Notes under the pieces: model-generated
What the model was told of the DNA's origin: nothing
Databases searched by the model: none
What the model saw: only the letters and a program-made list of their open reading frames with translations
From: an uncultured Alistipes sp.
Lineage (GTDB): Bacteria > Bacteroidota > Bacteroidia > Bacteroidales > Rikenellaceae
Length of the DNA stretch: 8,168 bases
Assembly: GCF_902388705.1 (NCBI RefSeq)
Contig: NZ_CABMQJ010000075.1
Coordinates: forward strand, 1 to 8,168
Direction of reading: 5' to 3'
In this document: piece after piece, positions 1 through 6,011 of the stretch
Layout of the letters: each line of letters begins with the position of its first letter
Numbering within the stretch: the stretch's first letter is position 1
Translations under genes and position numbers: made by a program

Positions 1-266
1 TGATGTCGCCCGTGCGCGCGTCGGCGGAGCGCCTGCGGGGACTGCCCCCGACGCTGATCGCCGTGGCAGAGAACGACATCCTGCGCGACGAGGGCGAGGC
101 GATGGGCCGCCGCCTGGACGAAGCGGGCGTCGAGGTGACCACCGTGCGTTTCAACGGCGTGATACACGATTGGGGAATGCTCAACGGGTTTGCCGGGCTG
201 CATCCGACGCGCACGCTGGTGCGTTTGGCGGGTGCGGTGCTCCGCGATGCCCTGGCAAAGCCGTGA
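1..266 (+). CDS. Alpha/beta-hydrolase fold-3 family esterase, C-terminal fragment (5' end off window)
   Basis: The last ~87 residues of a hydrolase; the reading frame is open to the left edge, so the first ATG (base 3) is probably internal. The visible part matches the end of the hormone-sensitive-lipase-like alpha/beta-hydrolase_3 family: 'LPPTLIAVAENDILRDEGE' places the catalytic-triad Asp in the END motif (25th residue from the ATG), and the triad His lies in 'GVIHDWG' (55th). The spacing between them and the closing helix fit the family. The nucleophile Ser and oxyanion HGG motif would be upstream, outside the window. Family members hydrolyse short-chain carboxyl esters, often cytoplasmic; the substrate here cannot be told, though deacetylation of a glycan or small molecule is possible. 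It stops 24 bp before the convergent decarboxylase gene, with no clear intrinsic terminator between them. Confidence 0.85.
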   Translation, partial: MSPVRASAERLRGLPPTLIAVAENDILRDEGEAMGRRLDEAGVEVTTVRFNGVIHDWGMLNGFAGLHPTRTLVRLAGAVLRDALAKP

Positions 267-290
267 GGGAAGTGCCGCGGCGGGGCCGGG

Positions 291-1250
291 TCAGTGCCTG
301 ACTCCTCCCCGCGACAGGATATTTTCGAAATAGGCGATGGTCTTGAGCAGCCCTTCGCGCAGCTGGACCGTCGGCTCCCAGCCGTCGAGCATCTTGCGGG
401 CGAGCGAGATGTCGGGGTTGCGCTGCTGCGGGTCGTCAGAGGGCAGGGGCATGTGGATGATTTTCGATTTGGAACCCGTGAGTTCCAGCACGATGGAGGC
501 CAGTTCGTTGATGGTGAACTCGTGCGGGTTGCCGATGTTCACCGGGCCTGTGAAATCGTCGGGCGTGCGCTCCATCATGCGCACCATTCCCTCGATGAAG
601 TCGTCGATGTACTGGAACGAGCGGGTCTGCTCGCCGTCCCCGTAGATGGTGATCTGCTCGCCCCGCAGCGCCTGCACGATGAAGTTCGAAACCACACGGC
701 CGTCGTTGATGTCCATGTTGGGGCCGTAGGTGTTGAAGATGCGGATGATCTTCACGGGGATGCCGTATTCGCGGAAGTAGCTCATGAAGAGCGATTCGGC
801 GCAGCGCTTGCCCTCGTCGTAGCACGAACGCAGCCCCAGCGGGTTGACATGTCCCCAGTACTCCTCGGGCTGGGGGTGTACCAACGGGTCGCCGTAGACT
901 TCGGAGGTCGAGGCCTGCAGGATTCTGGCCCGGTTGCAGCGGGCGATGGCGAGCATGTTCATGGCGCCGATGACCGACGTCTGCGTGGTCTTGATCGGAT
1001 CGTGCTGGTAGTAAATCGGCGAGGCGGGGCAGGCGAGGTTGTAAATCTCCTCGACCTGGGCCGTATACGGGTAGATGATGTCGTGGCGGATGACTTCGAA
1101 GTTGGGGTGGTTCAGCAGGTGCCGGATGTTGCTCTTGTGTCCGGTAAAATAGTTGTCGATGCAGATAACGTCGTTACCATCGCGGAGCAGTCTTTCACAT
1201 AAGTGCGAACCGATAAATCCGGCACCGCCGGAGATCAGGATCCTCTTCAT
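291..1250 (-). CDS. uxs: UDP-glucuronate decarboxylase (UDP-xylose synthase), SDR family
   Basis: A full-length 319-residue extended short-chain dehydrogenase/reductase that should convert UDP-glucuronate to UDP-xylose with tightly bound NAD+, in the cytoplasm. Seen: the N-terminal Rossmann motif GGAGFIGSH (8-16); the family signature 'YNLACPASPIYYQ' (70-82); 'ASTSEVYGDP' (113-122) with the Thr/Ser/Glu active-site cluster; the catalytic Tyr144-x3-Lys148 in 'SCYDEGKR'; 'RIFNTYGP' (170-177); and 'DDPQQRNPDI' (272-281) with the Arg conserved in this family. These distinguish it from UDP-glucose 4-epimerases and dTDP-glucose dehydratases. Length matches soluble bacterial homologues; there is no membrane anchor. 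The start at 1250 gives MKRILISGG, directly before the nucleotide-binding strand, as usual. UDP-xylose feeds glycan synthesis, which fits the nearby polysaccharide operon, but the gene is separated from it by two other genes. No UDP-glucose dehydrogenase, which would supply the substrate, is in the window. Confidence 0.93.
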   Translation of the reverse strand: MKRILISGGAGFIGSHLCERLLRDGNDVICIDNYFTGHKSNIRHLLNHPNFEVIRHDIIYPYTAQVEEIYNLACPASPIYYQHDPIKTTQTSVIGAMNMLAIARCNRARILQASTSEVYGDPLVHPQPEEYWGHVNPLGLRSCYDEGKRCAESLFMSYFREYGIPVKIIRIFNTYGPNMDINDGRVVSNFIVQALRGEQITIYGDGEQTRSFQYIDDFIEGMVRMMERTPDDFTGPVNIGNPHEFTINELASIVLELTGSKSKIIHMPLPSDDPQQRNPDISLARKMLDGWEPTVQLREGLLKTIAYFENILSRGGVRH

Positions 1251-1275
1251 TCCAATTGCGTCTTTTTTGAGTGCG

Positions 1276-1283
1276 TAAAGTTA
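1276..1283 (-). promoter_or_regulatory. Possible -7 element for the decarboxylase gene
   Basis: On the minus strand this reads TAACTTTA, one base off the Bacteroidota -7 consensus TAnnTTTG, and lies 25 bp before the decarboxylase start. No good TTTG -33 element is found 19-21 bp further upstream, so this is a weak call. It is the best candidate in the AT-rich 92-bp divergent gap. Confidence 0.3.
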
Positions 1284-1304
1284 TAGTTTTTATTTGAAAA
1301 AGCG

Positions 1305-1312
1305 TATCTTTG
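1305..1312 (+). promoter_or_regulatory. Putative -7 promoter element for the EEP-family membrane protein gene
   Basis: TATCTTTG is an exact match to the Bacteroidota -7 consensus TAnnTTTG and lies 30 bp before the ATG at 1343, giving a short AT-rich leader. The -33 position (around 1280-1285) is only poorly matched; a TTTG at 1293-1296 is too close to serve. The position, directly upstream of the only complete plus-strand gene, supports the call. Confidence 0.5.
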
Positions 1313-1342
1313 AGCGCATAAATCGTTAGATTATAGCACAAA

Positions 1343-2392
1343 ATGGGTCGTAAAGCCGTTTCGTATCTCTTGTACAGCCTCTCGGTCGCAGTTACCGGGC
1401 TGCTGCTCGCCGCCGCCGTGTTGAGCTGGCGCGCGTCGTTCGTCGCCCCCGGACAGGGCGGATTCTGGGCTACGATAGCGTTGCTCATGCCGGCCATACT
1501 GCTGGCCAACCTGCTGGCGCTCGTCTGGTGGCTCGTGCGCCGCAAATGGGTCGTGGCCCTGATGCCGGTGGCGGCGCTGGGGCTGAACCTGGGGTACATT
1601 TCGGCCATGGTGCAGCTTCCCGATTTCAGCACTGCGGACGGGCCGCACGATATACGGGTCGCCACGCTCAACGTTAACGGCTTCCGCCGCCTGGGTTCCC
1701 TATCCGCCACGGCGGATGCCGTGGCTCGCGTGATGCAGCGCGAGAATGTCGACGTGCTCTGCCTGCAGGAATTCATGGACGGGCGGGAGTTTCCGGCCGA
1801 CAGCATCGGGGCGCTTTTCGCCCGCAGCATGCCCTATTTCGTTCATGCCGGGAGCGCGGCCCTTGCCAGCCGTTATCCGATTCTCGATTACACATATGTC
1901 CAGTTCCCGGACACCTCCAACGATTATCTGTGCGCCGACCTGCTCGTGGACAGGGATACGGTGCGAATCTTTTCGGTGCACCTCCAGACTTCGGGCATCG
2001 CGCAGTTGCGCCGCCGTTTCCGGACGGATTACAACCTCGGGATCCCTCCTGTGGATACGCTGCTCGTCGCGTGGGAGAGCAACAGCAGCATCCGTGCCGG
2101 GCAGGTGCGCGAAATCCGTGCCGCGATCGACGCCTCCCCCTATCCCGTGATTCTGGCGGGCGACTTCAACGATACGCCCTCCTCGTACGCCTACCGCCAG
2201 ATGAAAGGCGACATGACCGACGGGTTCCGCGCCGTCGGGAACGGTTACGGCGGTACGTTCCGTTACCTGGGCGGCCTGCTGCGCATCGACTATATCTTCT
2301 ACGGCGGCGACTTTGCCGGTGTCCGCTACTATACGCTCGGCGACGACATCAGCGACCATAAGGCCGTGATAGCCGGAGTACGGTTCAAATAA
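1343..2392 (+). CDS. Membrane-anchored endonuclease/exonuclease/phosphatase (EEP) family protein
   Basis: 349 residues: an N-terminal membrane region with about three hydrophobic helices (roughly 8-28, 42-65 and 70-90), then an EEP (DNase I/exonuclease III/inositol-phosphatase-like) domain from about 103 to the end. The metal-binding and catalytic set looks complete: Asn110 in 'ATLNVNG', Glu143 in 'CLQEF', His213 in 'FSVHLQT', Asp274/Asn276 in 'LAGDFNDTP', Asp316 in 'LRIDYIF' and Asp338-His339 in 'ISDHKAV'. The family contains Mg2+-dependent nucleases and phosphodiesterases or phosphatases acting on lipids and sugars, so the substrate is not predictable. The catalytic domain follows an odd number of probable helices, so its side of the membrane depends on N-terminal orientation. 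Similar EEP proteins are common in Bacteroidota, usually as uncharacterised proteins. The gene stands alone: a probable promoter in front, an intrinsic terminator behind, and minus-strand genes on both sides. The start at 1343 places the first helix at the N-terminus. Confidence 0.87.
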   Translation: MGRKAVSYLLYSLSVAVTGLLLAAAVLSWRASFVAPGQGGFWATIALLMPAILLANLLALVWWLVRRKWVVALMPVAALGLNLGYISAMVQLPDFSTADGPHDIRVATLNVNGFRRLGSLSATADAVARVMQRENVDVLCLQEFMDGREFPADSIGALFARSMPYFVHAGSAALASRYPILDYTYVQFPDTSNDYLCADLLVDRDTVRIFSVHLQTSGIAQLRRRFRTDYNLGIPPVDTLLVAWESNSSIRAGQVREIRAAIDASPYPVILAGDFNDTPSSYAYRQMKGDMTDGFRAVGNGYGGTFRYLGGLLRIDYIFYGGDFAGVRYYTLGDDISDHKAVIAGVRFK

Positions 2393-2416
2393 TCTTTATC
2401 GGTACGGAAATAATAG

Positions 2417-2449
2417 CGGGAGCCGGCACGACCGTGCCGCCCGTTTTTT
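2417..2449 (+). terminator. Rho-independent terminator after the EEP-family gene
   Basis: An inner stem CGGCAC/GTGCCG (2424-2429 with 2434-2439) closes a GACC loop. It is extended by CGGG/CCCG (2417-2420 with 2440-2443) around a three-base bulge AGC, and is followed directly by six T (2444-2449). It begins 24 bp after the stop codon at 2392. Read on the minus strand the same hairpin is followed by CTATTATTT, a poorer U-tract, so it may also stop some transcription arriving from the kinase gene. Confidence 0.85.
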
Positions 2450-2454
2450 CATGA

Positions 2455-2485
2455 CGCCCCGCCCTGCTTCGTTCAGGGGCGGGCG
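2455..2485. repeat. GC-rich inverted repeat overlapping the 3' end of the kinase gene
   Basis: Two 12-base arms (2455-2466 and 2474-2485) pair at 10 of 12 positions around a 7-base loop that contains the first base of the kinase stop codon complement. It lies six bases from the terminator of the convergent gene. It has no T-tract on either strand, so it is not a standard intrinsic terminator; it could stabilise the 3' end of the kinase mRNA or assist termination. Confidence 0.5.
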
Positions 2486-3651
2486 ATTCCTCCTTCTGTG
2501 TCCTCCACGGGGTCGGATTCGGGCTGCTCCTTGGCAATCGAGAAGCTGAAGGTCGAGCCCTCGCCCTCTTTCGACTCGACGGTCAGCTCTCCGCCGTTGC
2601 GGCGCGTGAGATCCTGTACGAGCTGCAGGCCGAGGCCCGAGCCCTCCTCGTTCTTGGTGCCGTAGGTCGTGTAGTGTATCTCGGGGTTGAGCAGTTTGGG
2701 CAGGTCTTCCTCCTTGATGCCCGTGCCGAAATCGCGGACGCTGATTACGGCGTGCGTCGGGGTTTCCCGCACCGAAATGATGATACGCCCGCCCTCGTTG
2801 CTGTACTTGATGGCGTTCGACATCAGGTTGCGCATGATGGTCTTGACCATGTCCACGTCGCAGCGCACCGTGATGGGGCCCGGAATGTCGTAGTCGACGG
2901 CGATGTTCTTGACCTGCGCCACGAGGTCGGACATCTTGCTGGCGAAAGTCACCACCTCCGAAATGTCGACCTCCTGAAAGACCGTGTTCATGCGTCCGGT
3001 CTGGCTCTTGGTCCACTTGAGCAGGTTGTCCAGCAGCATGAACGTGCTTTCGGTGATGTTGTTGCCCATGGTGATCATCTCGAAGTTCTCTTCGCCGACC
3101 TCCTCCTGCGTGAGGTTCATCGAGAGCATGTTGAACACCATTTTGAGCGTGCCGATCGGCGAGCGCAGGTCGTGCGCGATGACCGAATACATCTTGTCGC
3201 GCGCCTCGACCGTGGCCTGCAGTTCGTCGCGCTGGTGCGTGATGGTGCGCTGGGCCGCCGCCAGGTAGATGTGGTGCGTAACGCGCGTGATGAGCTCTTC
3301 GTGGTTGAACGGCTTGGAAACATAGTCGCTGGCCCCCAGCTTGAATCCCTTGACGATATCCTCGGGGTTGTGGAGCGCCGTGAGGAAAATCACCGGAATG
3401 TCCTGGTGTGCAGGGTCGGCCTTGAGCCGCTTGATCACTTCGTAGCCGTCCATGTCGGGCATCATGATGTCCAGAAGGATCAGGTCGGGGGATTCCTTTT
3501 CGACTTTCTCGAGCGCCTCGAAGCCTCCCGAAGCGGTGACGATTTTGTATTTCGCGCGGCTCAACACGGCTTTCAGCAGCATGATGTTGGTGGCGATGTC
3601 ATCGACGGCGAGAATCGTATAGTCTTCGGGCTTGATGGCGATGTTTTTCAT
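2473..3651 (-). CDS. Soluble hybrid response regulator / histidine kinase (REC-HisKA-HATPase_c)
   Basis: 392 residues with no membrane segment, so cytoplasmic. An N-terminal receiver domain (about 12-130) has the acidic pair Asp17-Asp18, phospho-acceptor Asp61 in 'LLDIMMPDMDG', Thr91 in 'IFLTAL' and Lys113 in 'SKPF'. A helical linker (about 130-155) leads to a dimerisation domain with the H-box 'SVIAHDLRSPIGTL' (His160). The ATPase domain follows, with the N-box 'MRNLMSNAIKYS' (Asn279), G1 box DFGTG (307-311) and G2 box GSGLGL (337-342). All residues for autophosphorylation and phosphotransfer are present. There is no PAS or other sensor domain and no DNA-binding output, so the signal probably arrives by phosphorylation of, or protein contact with, the receiver, which would then control the kinase. 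Partner proteins are not in the window. The acidic C-terminal tail (about 376-392) looks disordered. The gene follows the polysaccharide operon on the same strand but has its own promoter in the gap. Confidence 0.92.
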   Translation of the reverse strand: MKNIAIKPEDYTILAVDDIATNIMLLKAVLSRAKYKIVTASGGFEALEKVEKESPDLILLDIMMPDMDGYEVIKRLKADPAHQDIPVIFLTALHNPEDIVKGFKLGASDYVSKPFNHEELITRVTHHIYLAAAQRTITHQRDELQATVEARDKMYSVIAHDLRSPIGTLKMVFNMLSMNLTQEEVGEENFEMITMGNNITESTFMLLDNLLKWTKSQTGRMNTVFQEVDISEVVTFASKMSDLVAQVKNIAVDYDIPGPITVRCDVDMVKTIMRNLMSNAIKYSNEGGRIIISVRETPTHAVISVRDFGTGIKEEDLPKLLNPEIHYTTYGTKNEEGSGLGLQLVQDLTRRNGGELTVESKEGEGSTFSFSIAKEQPESDPVEDTEGGIARP

Positions 3652-3672
3652 GGCGGACAGCAGTTAGTTCAA

Positions 3673-3704
3673 CAAATATAGCATAATTTTTCAGGGTTGT
3701 CAAA
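3673..3704 (-). promoter_or_regulatory. Near-consensus Bacteroidota promoter for the hybrid kinase gene
   Basis: On the minus strand a TTTG -33 element (complement of 3701-3704, within a run of six T and a G) is separated by exactly 20 bp from TATATTTG (complement of 3673-3680), a perfect TAnnTTTG -7 element. The -7 element lies 21 bp before the kinase ATG at 3651. Sequence and spacing both match the known Bacteroidota primary-sigma promoter, and the element begins only a few bases past the stop codon of the preceding glycosyltransferase gene. Confidence 0.8.
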
Positions 3705-3710
3705 AAACCT

Positions 3711-4883
3711 TCAGGCCCGTCGGGCTTTCTCCCAGGCTCCGCGGCCGCGGTGGGTCGCGAGGTACCATGCGCCCCGGAAGACGTTGAGGTTCATGAAGAG
3801 GAAGTAGTAGGGGACGAAGAGCAGGCGGTTGCGGTGTCCGCTGCGCTCCAGCGCCCATCCTGCGAGGGCGGCGAGGTAGAAGGCGCATTGCAGGGCCAGC
3901 GTCGTGCCGTAAAGCGCCGGATGCCCCGACCACAGCAGCGCGACGTTGAGCGGCAGCAGCGCGACGAGCACCACGGGCGTGAGCGTCCAGCGCAGCACGC
4001 GGTGCGACACGTACTGGAACCACAGCACCCCGTAGCGGAACGGGTTGAGCAGTTTGCGCAGCCGCCACACCGACTGCAGGCCGCCGGCCGCGATGCGCCG
4101 TTTGCGCTTGCCCTCCTCGCGCATGTCGGCCGAGGGCGTTTCCAGTGCATAGGCATCCTTGCAATAGGCGATCTTGCAGCCCTGCGCGGCAATCAGCATC
4201 GAGCAGACGAAGTCGTCGAGCAGCGTATCTTCGGGAAGCGTCCGCCACAGTTCGCGCCGCACGGCGAACAGCTCGCCCGCGGCCCCGACCGCCGAATGGA
4301 GGCGGTAGTCGAGTTCCTTGAGTTTCGACTCGTATTTCCAGTAGACGCCTTCCGTGGCGGCGGCGCCTGCACGGTCCGTCCCTGCGACGCGTTTTTCACC
4401 CGCCACGCATCCCACCTGCGGGTCTTCGAAGCAGCGCACGATTTCGCGCACGGCCTCGGGGTTGAGCATCGTGTTGGCATCGGTGAATACGACGAGCGGC
4501 GTGCGGATGAATTCCAGCGCGCGGTTGAGCGCGGCGGTCTTGCCGCCCCGGCGCGCGTCGTGCAGCACCGTCACCCCGGGGTAGGCGGCCAGCAGTTCGC
4601 CCGTGCGGTCGGTCGAGCCGTCGGTAATCCACATTATGCGGAGCCTGTCCGCCGGGTAGTTCAGCGCCAGGCAGTTGGCCATCTTCCCGGCCACGACATC
4701 CTGCTCGTTCCAGGCGGCGATGAGCAGGGTCACCTCGGGCGGGTCGGCCGGGAAATCGCGCCGGAGCGCGGGGCGCACGGCCTCGCGGACTTTCACCAGC
4801 ATCCATAGCAGAATGCCGTATCCGAGGTAGGTGTAGAAGACGAGGAAAATCCCCGCCCAGAAGAGTATCGCTGCGGTCGTCAT
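3711..4883 (-). CDS. Membrane-bound family 2 glycosyltransferase (cellulose-synthase-like fold)
   Basis: 390 residues. An N-terminal membrane helix (about 7-30) precedes a cytoplasmic GT-A domain (about 48-275), followed by about three C-terminal helices (roughly 299-319, 325-345 and 353-372). Motifs: 'LLIAAWNEQ' (53-61) opening the nucleotide-binding fold, Asp88 in 'TDGSTD', 'FTDAN' (133-137) at the DxD position, and 'LLDDF' with Asp223-Asp224 as likely catalytic base. The acceptor-side motif reads 'AAGGLQSVWRLR', so the QxxRW of processive synthases appears altered to QSVW-R. It should transfer a sugar from a nucleotide-sugar to a lipid-linked or growing glycan at the inner membrane; sugar identity is unknown. 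The start at 4883 is chosen because its ATG overlaps the upstream gene's stop (ATGA) and puts the membrane helix at the N-terminus. The frame stays open far upstream to about 5936, but that stretch is a shadow of the next gene. It is the last gene of the operon. Confidence 0.88.
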   Translation of the reverse strand: MTTAAILFWAGIFLVFYTYLGYGILLWMLVKVREAVRPALRRDFPADPPEVTLLIAAWNEQDVVAGKMANCLALNYPADRLRIMWITDGSTDRTGELLAAYPGVTVLHDARRGGKTAALNRALEFIRTPLVVFTDANTMLNPEAVREIVRCFEDPQVGCVAGEKRVAGTDRAGAAATEGVYWKYESKLKELDYRLHSAVGAAGELFAVRRELWRTLPEDTLLDDFVCSMLIAAQGCKIAYCKDAYALETPSADMREEGKRKRRIAAGGLQSVWRLRKLLNPFRYGVLWFQYVSHRVLRWTLTPVVLVALLPLNVALLWSGHPALYGTTLALQCAFYLAALAGWALERSGHRNRLLFVPYYFLFMNLNVFRGAWYLATHRGRGAWEKARRA

Positions 4884-6007
4884 GCTTCGAAAAGTTCGGT
4901 TAATACCTGTTTCATCTGGTTGTCCCACGAGAGGGTGCCTTCGATCGAGGCCCGTATCGCGGCGGGCGTGAGGCGCACGCCGTCGTAAAAATGCACCAGG
5001 GCCGCGATGTCGAGCGGCGTGTCGTCCGCCGGGGCCTTCATCACGTAGGGCATGCCGTCGAAGTCGCTGTCCCGCTCCGAGTAGACGAACGGAATGCCGC
5101 GTGCGGCATACTCGCGGTTCTTGAGCGTTTTGATGCTCGTGATGCCGTTGCGGTGGCGTCCGAGGCTGGCGACGCCCATGTCGCACCATTCGAATTCGGC
5201 GTCGAGCTCCGCACCCGAGCGGGGGCCGATGACCTCGGCGTACTCCTGGAGCCCGTATTGCTCGATCATGCGGCTGTATTGCGCGATGAGCGACTGCACG
5301 CCGTCGCCCGCGATGCGCAGGCGTACGATGCACTGGTGCGCTCCGGCATAATAGGCCCGGAGCCCTTCGAGTATGCGGTCGAGGCCGTGCCAGAAGTGGA
5401 TGTTGGCCACGGCGAGGAGCCGGATTTCGTGGTGGTTGTCGTGTTTCTGCGTCTTGAGCGGGATGCTCCGGAAGTCGATGCCGTTGGAGATGCGAATCGT
5501 CGGGCGGCCGAAGATTTCGCGGTCGTCGGAGAAGGTGACGATGCGGTCGATGTAGCGGGCCATGCGGCGGCGGAACGTGCGGTCGATGCGCAGTTTGAGT
5601 TTGCGCACGAAGGGCGACCGGGCGAACTCGGCGTCGTAGGGGTAGGTCGGAATTTCGAGCGCGATGCGCACGCCGAGCCGCTTGATTCGGCGCAGCCAGC
5701 CGATCAGCACCGGGCTGGCGTTGTGGTCGTGGCGGATGTAGAGGAACTCCACCCCTTCGTCGCGGATGTAGCGCGTGATGTCGGTCAGCGAAACCCGCTT
5801 GGCGAGTTTGGCGTGCAGCCCCTTGCCGAAGGTGCGGATGACGCGGTCGCCGACCATGCGGCGCTGTGTGCCGTCGGCGGCGATTTCGAGGTGGCACAAC
5901 CCGACACAGGCCCCGTTGCGGCGCAGGGCGTCGCATTGGTAAAAGATTTTCTTGCTGATGCCGCTGTGGGCCGAAAATCCGTGGAAAACAACGAACAATC
6001 CTTTCAT
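4880..6007 (-). CDS. GT4-like glycosyltransferase (GT-B fold)
   Basis: 375 residues, no membrane helix, probably cytoplasmic or peripheral on the membrane. The N-terminal half opens with 'KGLFVVFHGFSAHSGISKKI', the glycine-containing loop typical of the acceptor domain, and has 'ALEIPTYPYD' (116-125). The hinge carries 'RISNGIDF' (172-179), a classic GT4 landmark. The C-terminal donor domain has 'HFWHGLDRILEGL' (204-216), 'RIAGDG' (231-236) and 'SIKTLKNREYAARGIPFV' (291-308), the counterpart of the GT4 nucleotide-sugar-binding loop with Glu299. The first Glu of the usual E-x7-E pair is replaced by Ser291. It probably adds one sugar to a lipid-linked glycan with retention of configuration; donor and acceptor are unknown. 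It starts 4 bp after the flippase stop codon, and its own stop overlaps the next start as ATGA, implying translational coupling. The start at 6007 gives a hydrophobic first strand, as expected. Confidence 0.86.
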   Translation of the reverse strand: MKGLFVVFHGFSAHSGISKKIFYQCDALRRNGACVGLCHLEIAADGTQRRMVGDRVIRTFGKGLHAKLAKRVSLTDITRYIRDEGVEFLYIRHDHNASPVLIGWLRRIKRLGVRIALEIPTYPYDAEFARSPFVRKLKLRIDRTFRRRMARYIDRIVTFSDDREIFGRPTIRISNGIDFRSIPLKTQKHDNHHEIRLLAVANIHFWHGLDRILEGLRAYYAGAHQCIVRLRIAGDGVQSLIAQYSRMIEQYGLQEYAEVIGPRSGAELDAEFEWCDMGVASLGRHRNGITSIKTLKNREYAARGIPFVYSERDSDFDGMPYVMKAPADDTPLDIAALVHFYDGVRLTPAAIRASIEGTLSWDNQMKQVLTELFEA

Positions 6008-6011
6008 AACG

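Noticed and set aside
267..290. Terminator between the convergent hydrolase and decarboxylase genes
   Set aside because: The 24-bp gap is GC-rich, but I found no stable stem followed by a T-run on either strand.
294..1202. 302-residue plus-strand open frame opposite the decarboxylase
   Set aside because: No domain; Val/Asp/Gly-rich shadow of a strongly recognised SDR enzyme.
2674..3681. 335-residue plus-strand open frame opposite the hybrid kinase
   Set aside because: Its composition (His/Val/Asp/Arg-rich) is that of an antisense shadow; the minus strand has every receiver and kinase motif.
3700..3735. Possible intrinsic terminator at the end of the glycan operon (short GCCC/GGGC stem before a run of six T on the minus strand)
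   Set aside because: The stem is only 4 bp and is separated from the T-run by seven bases; the T-run is better explained as the -33 element of the kinase promoter.
3711..5936. One 741-residue open frame that would extend the membrane GT2 upstream as a fusion protein
   Set aside because: The first ~350 residues are Arg/Pro/His-rich low-complexity sequence, the +1 shadow of the GT4-like gene that fully explains that DNA. The ATGA start at 4883 gives a normal N-terminal helix.
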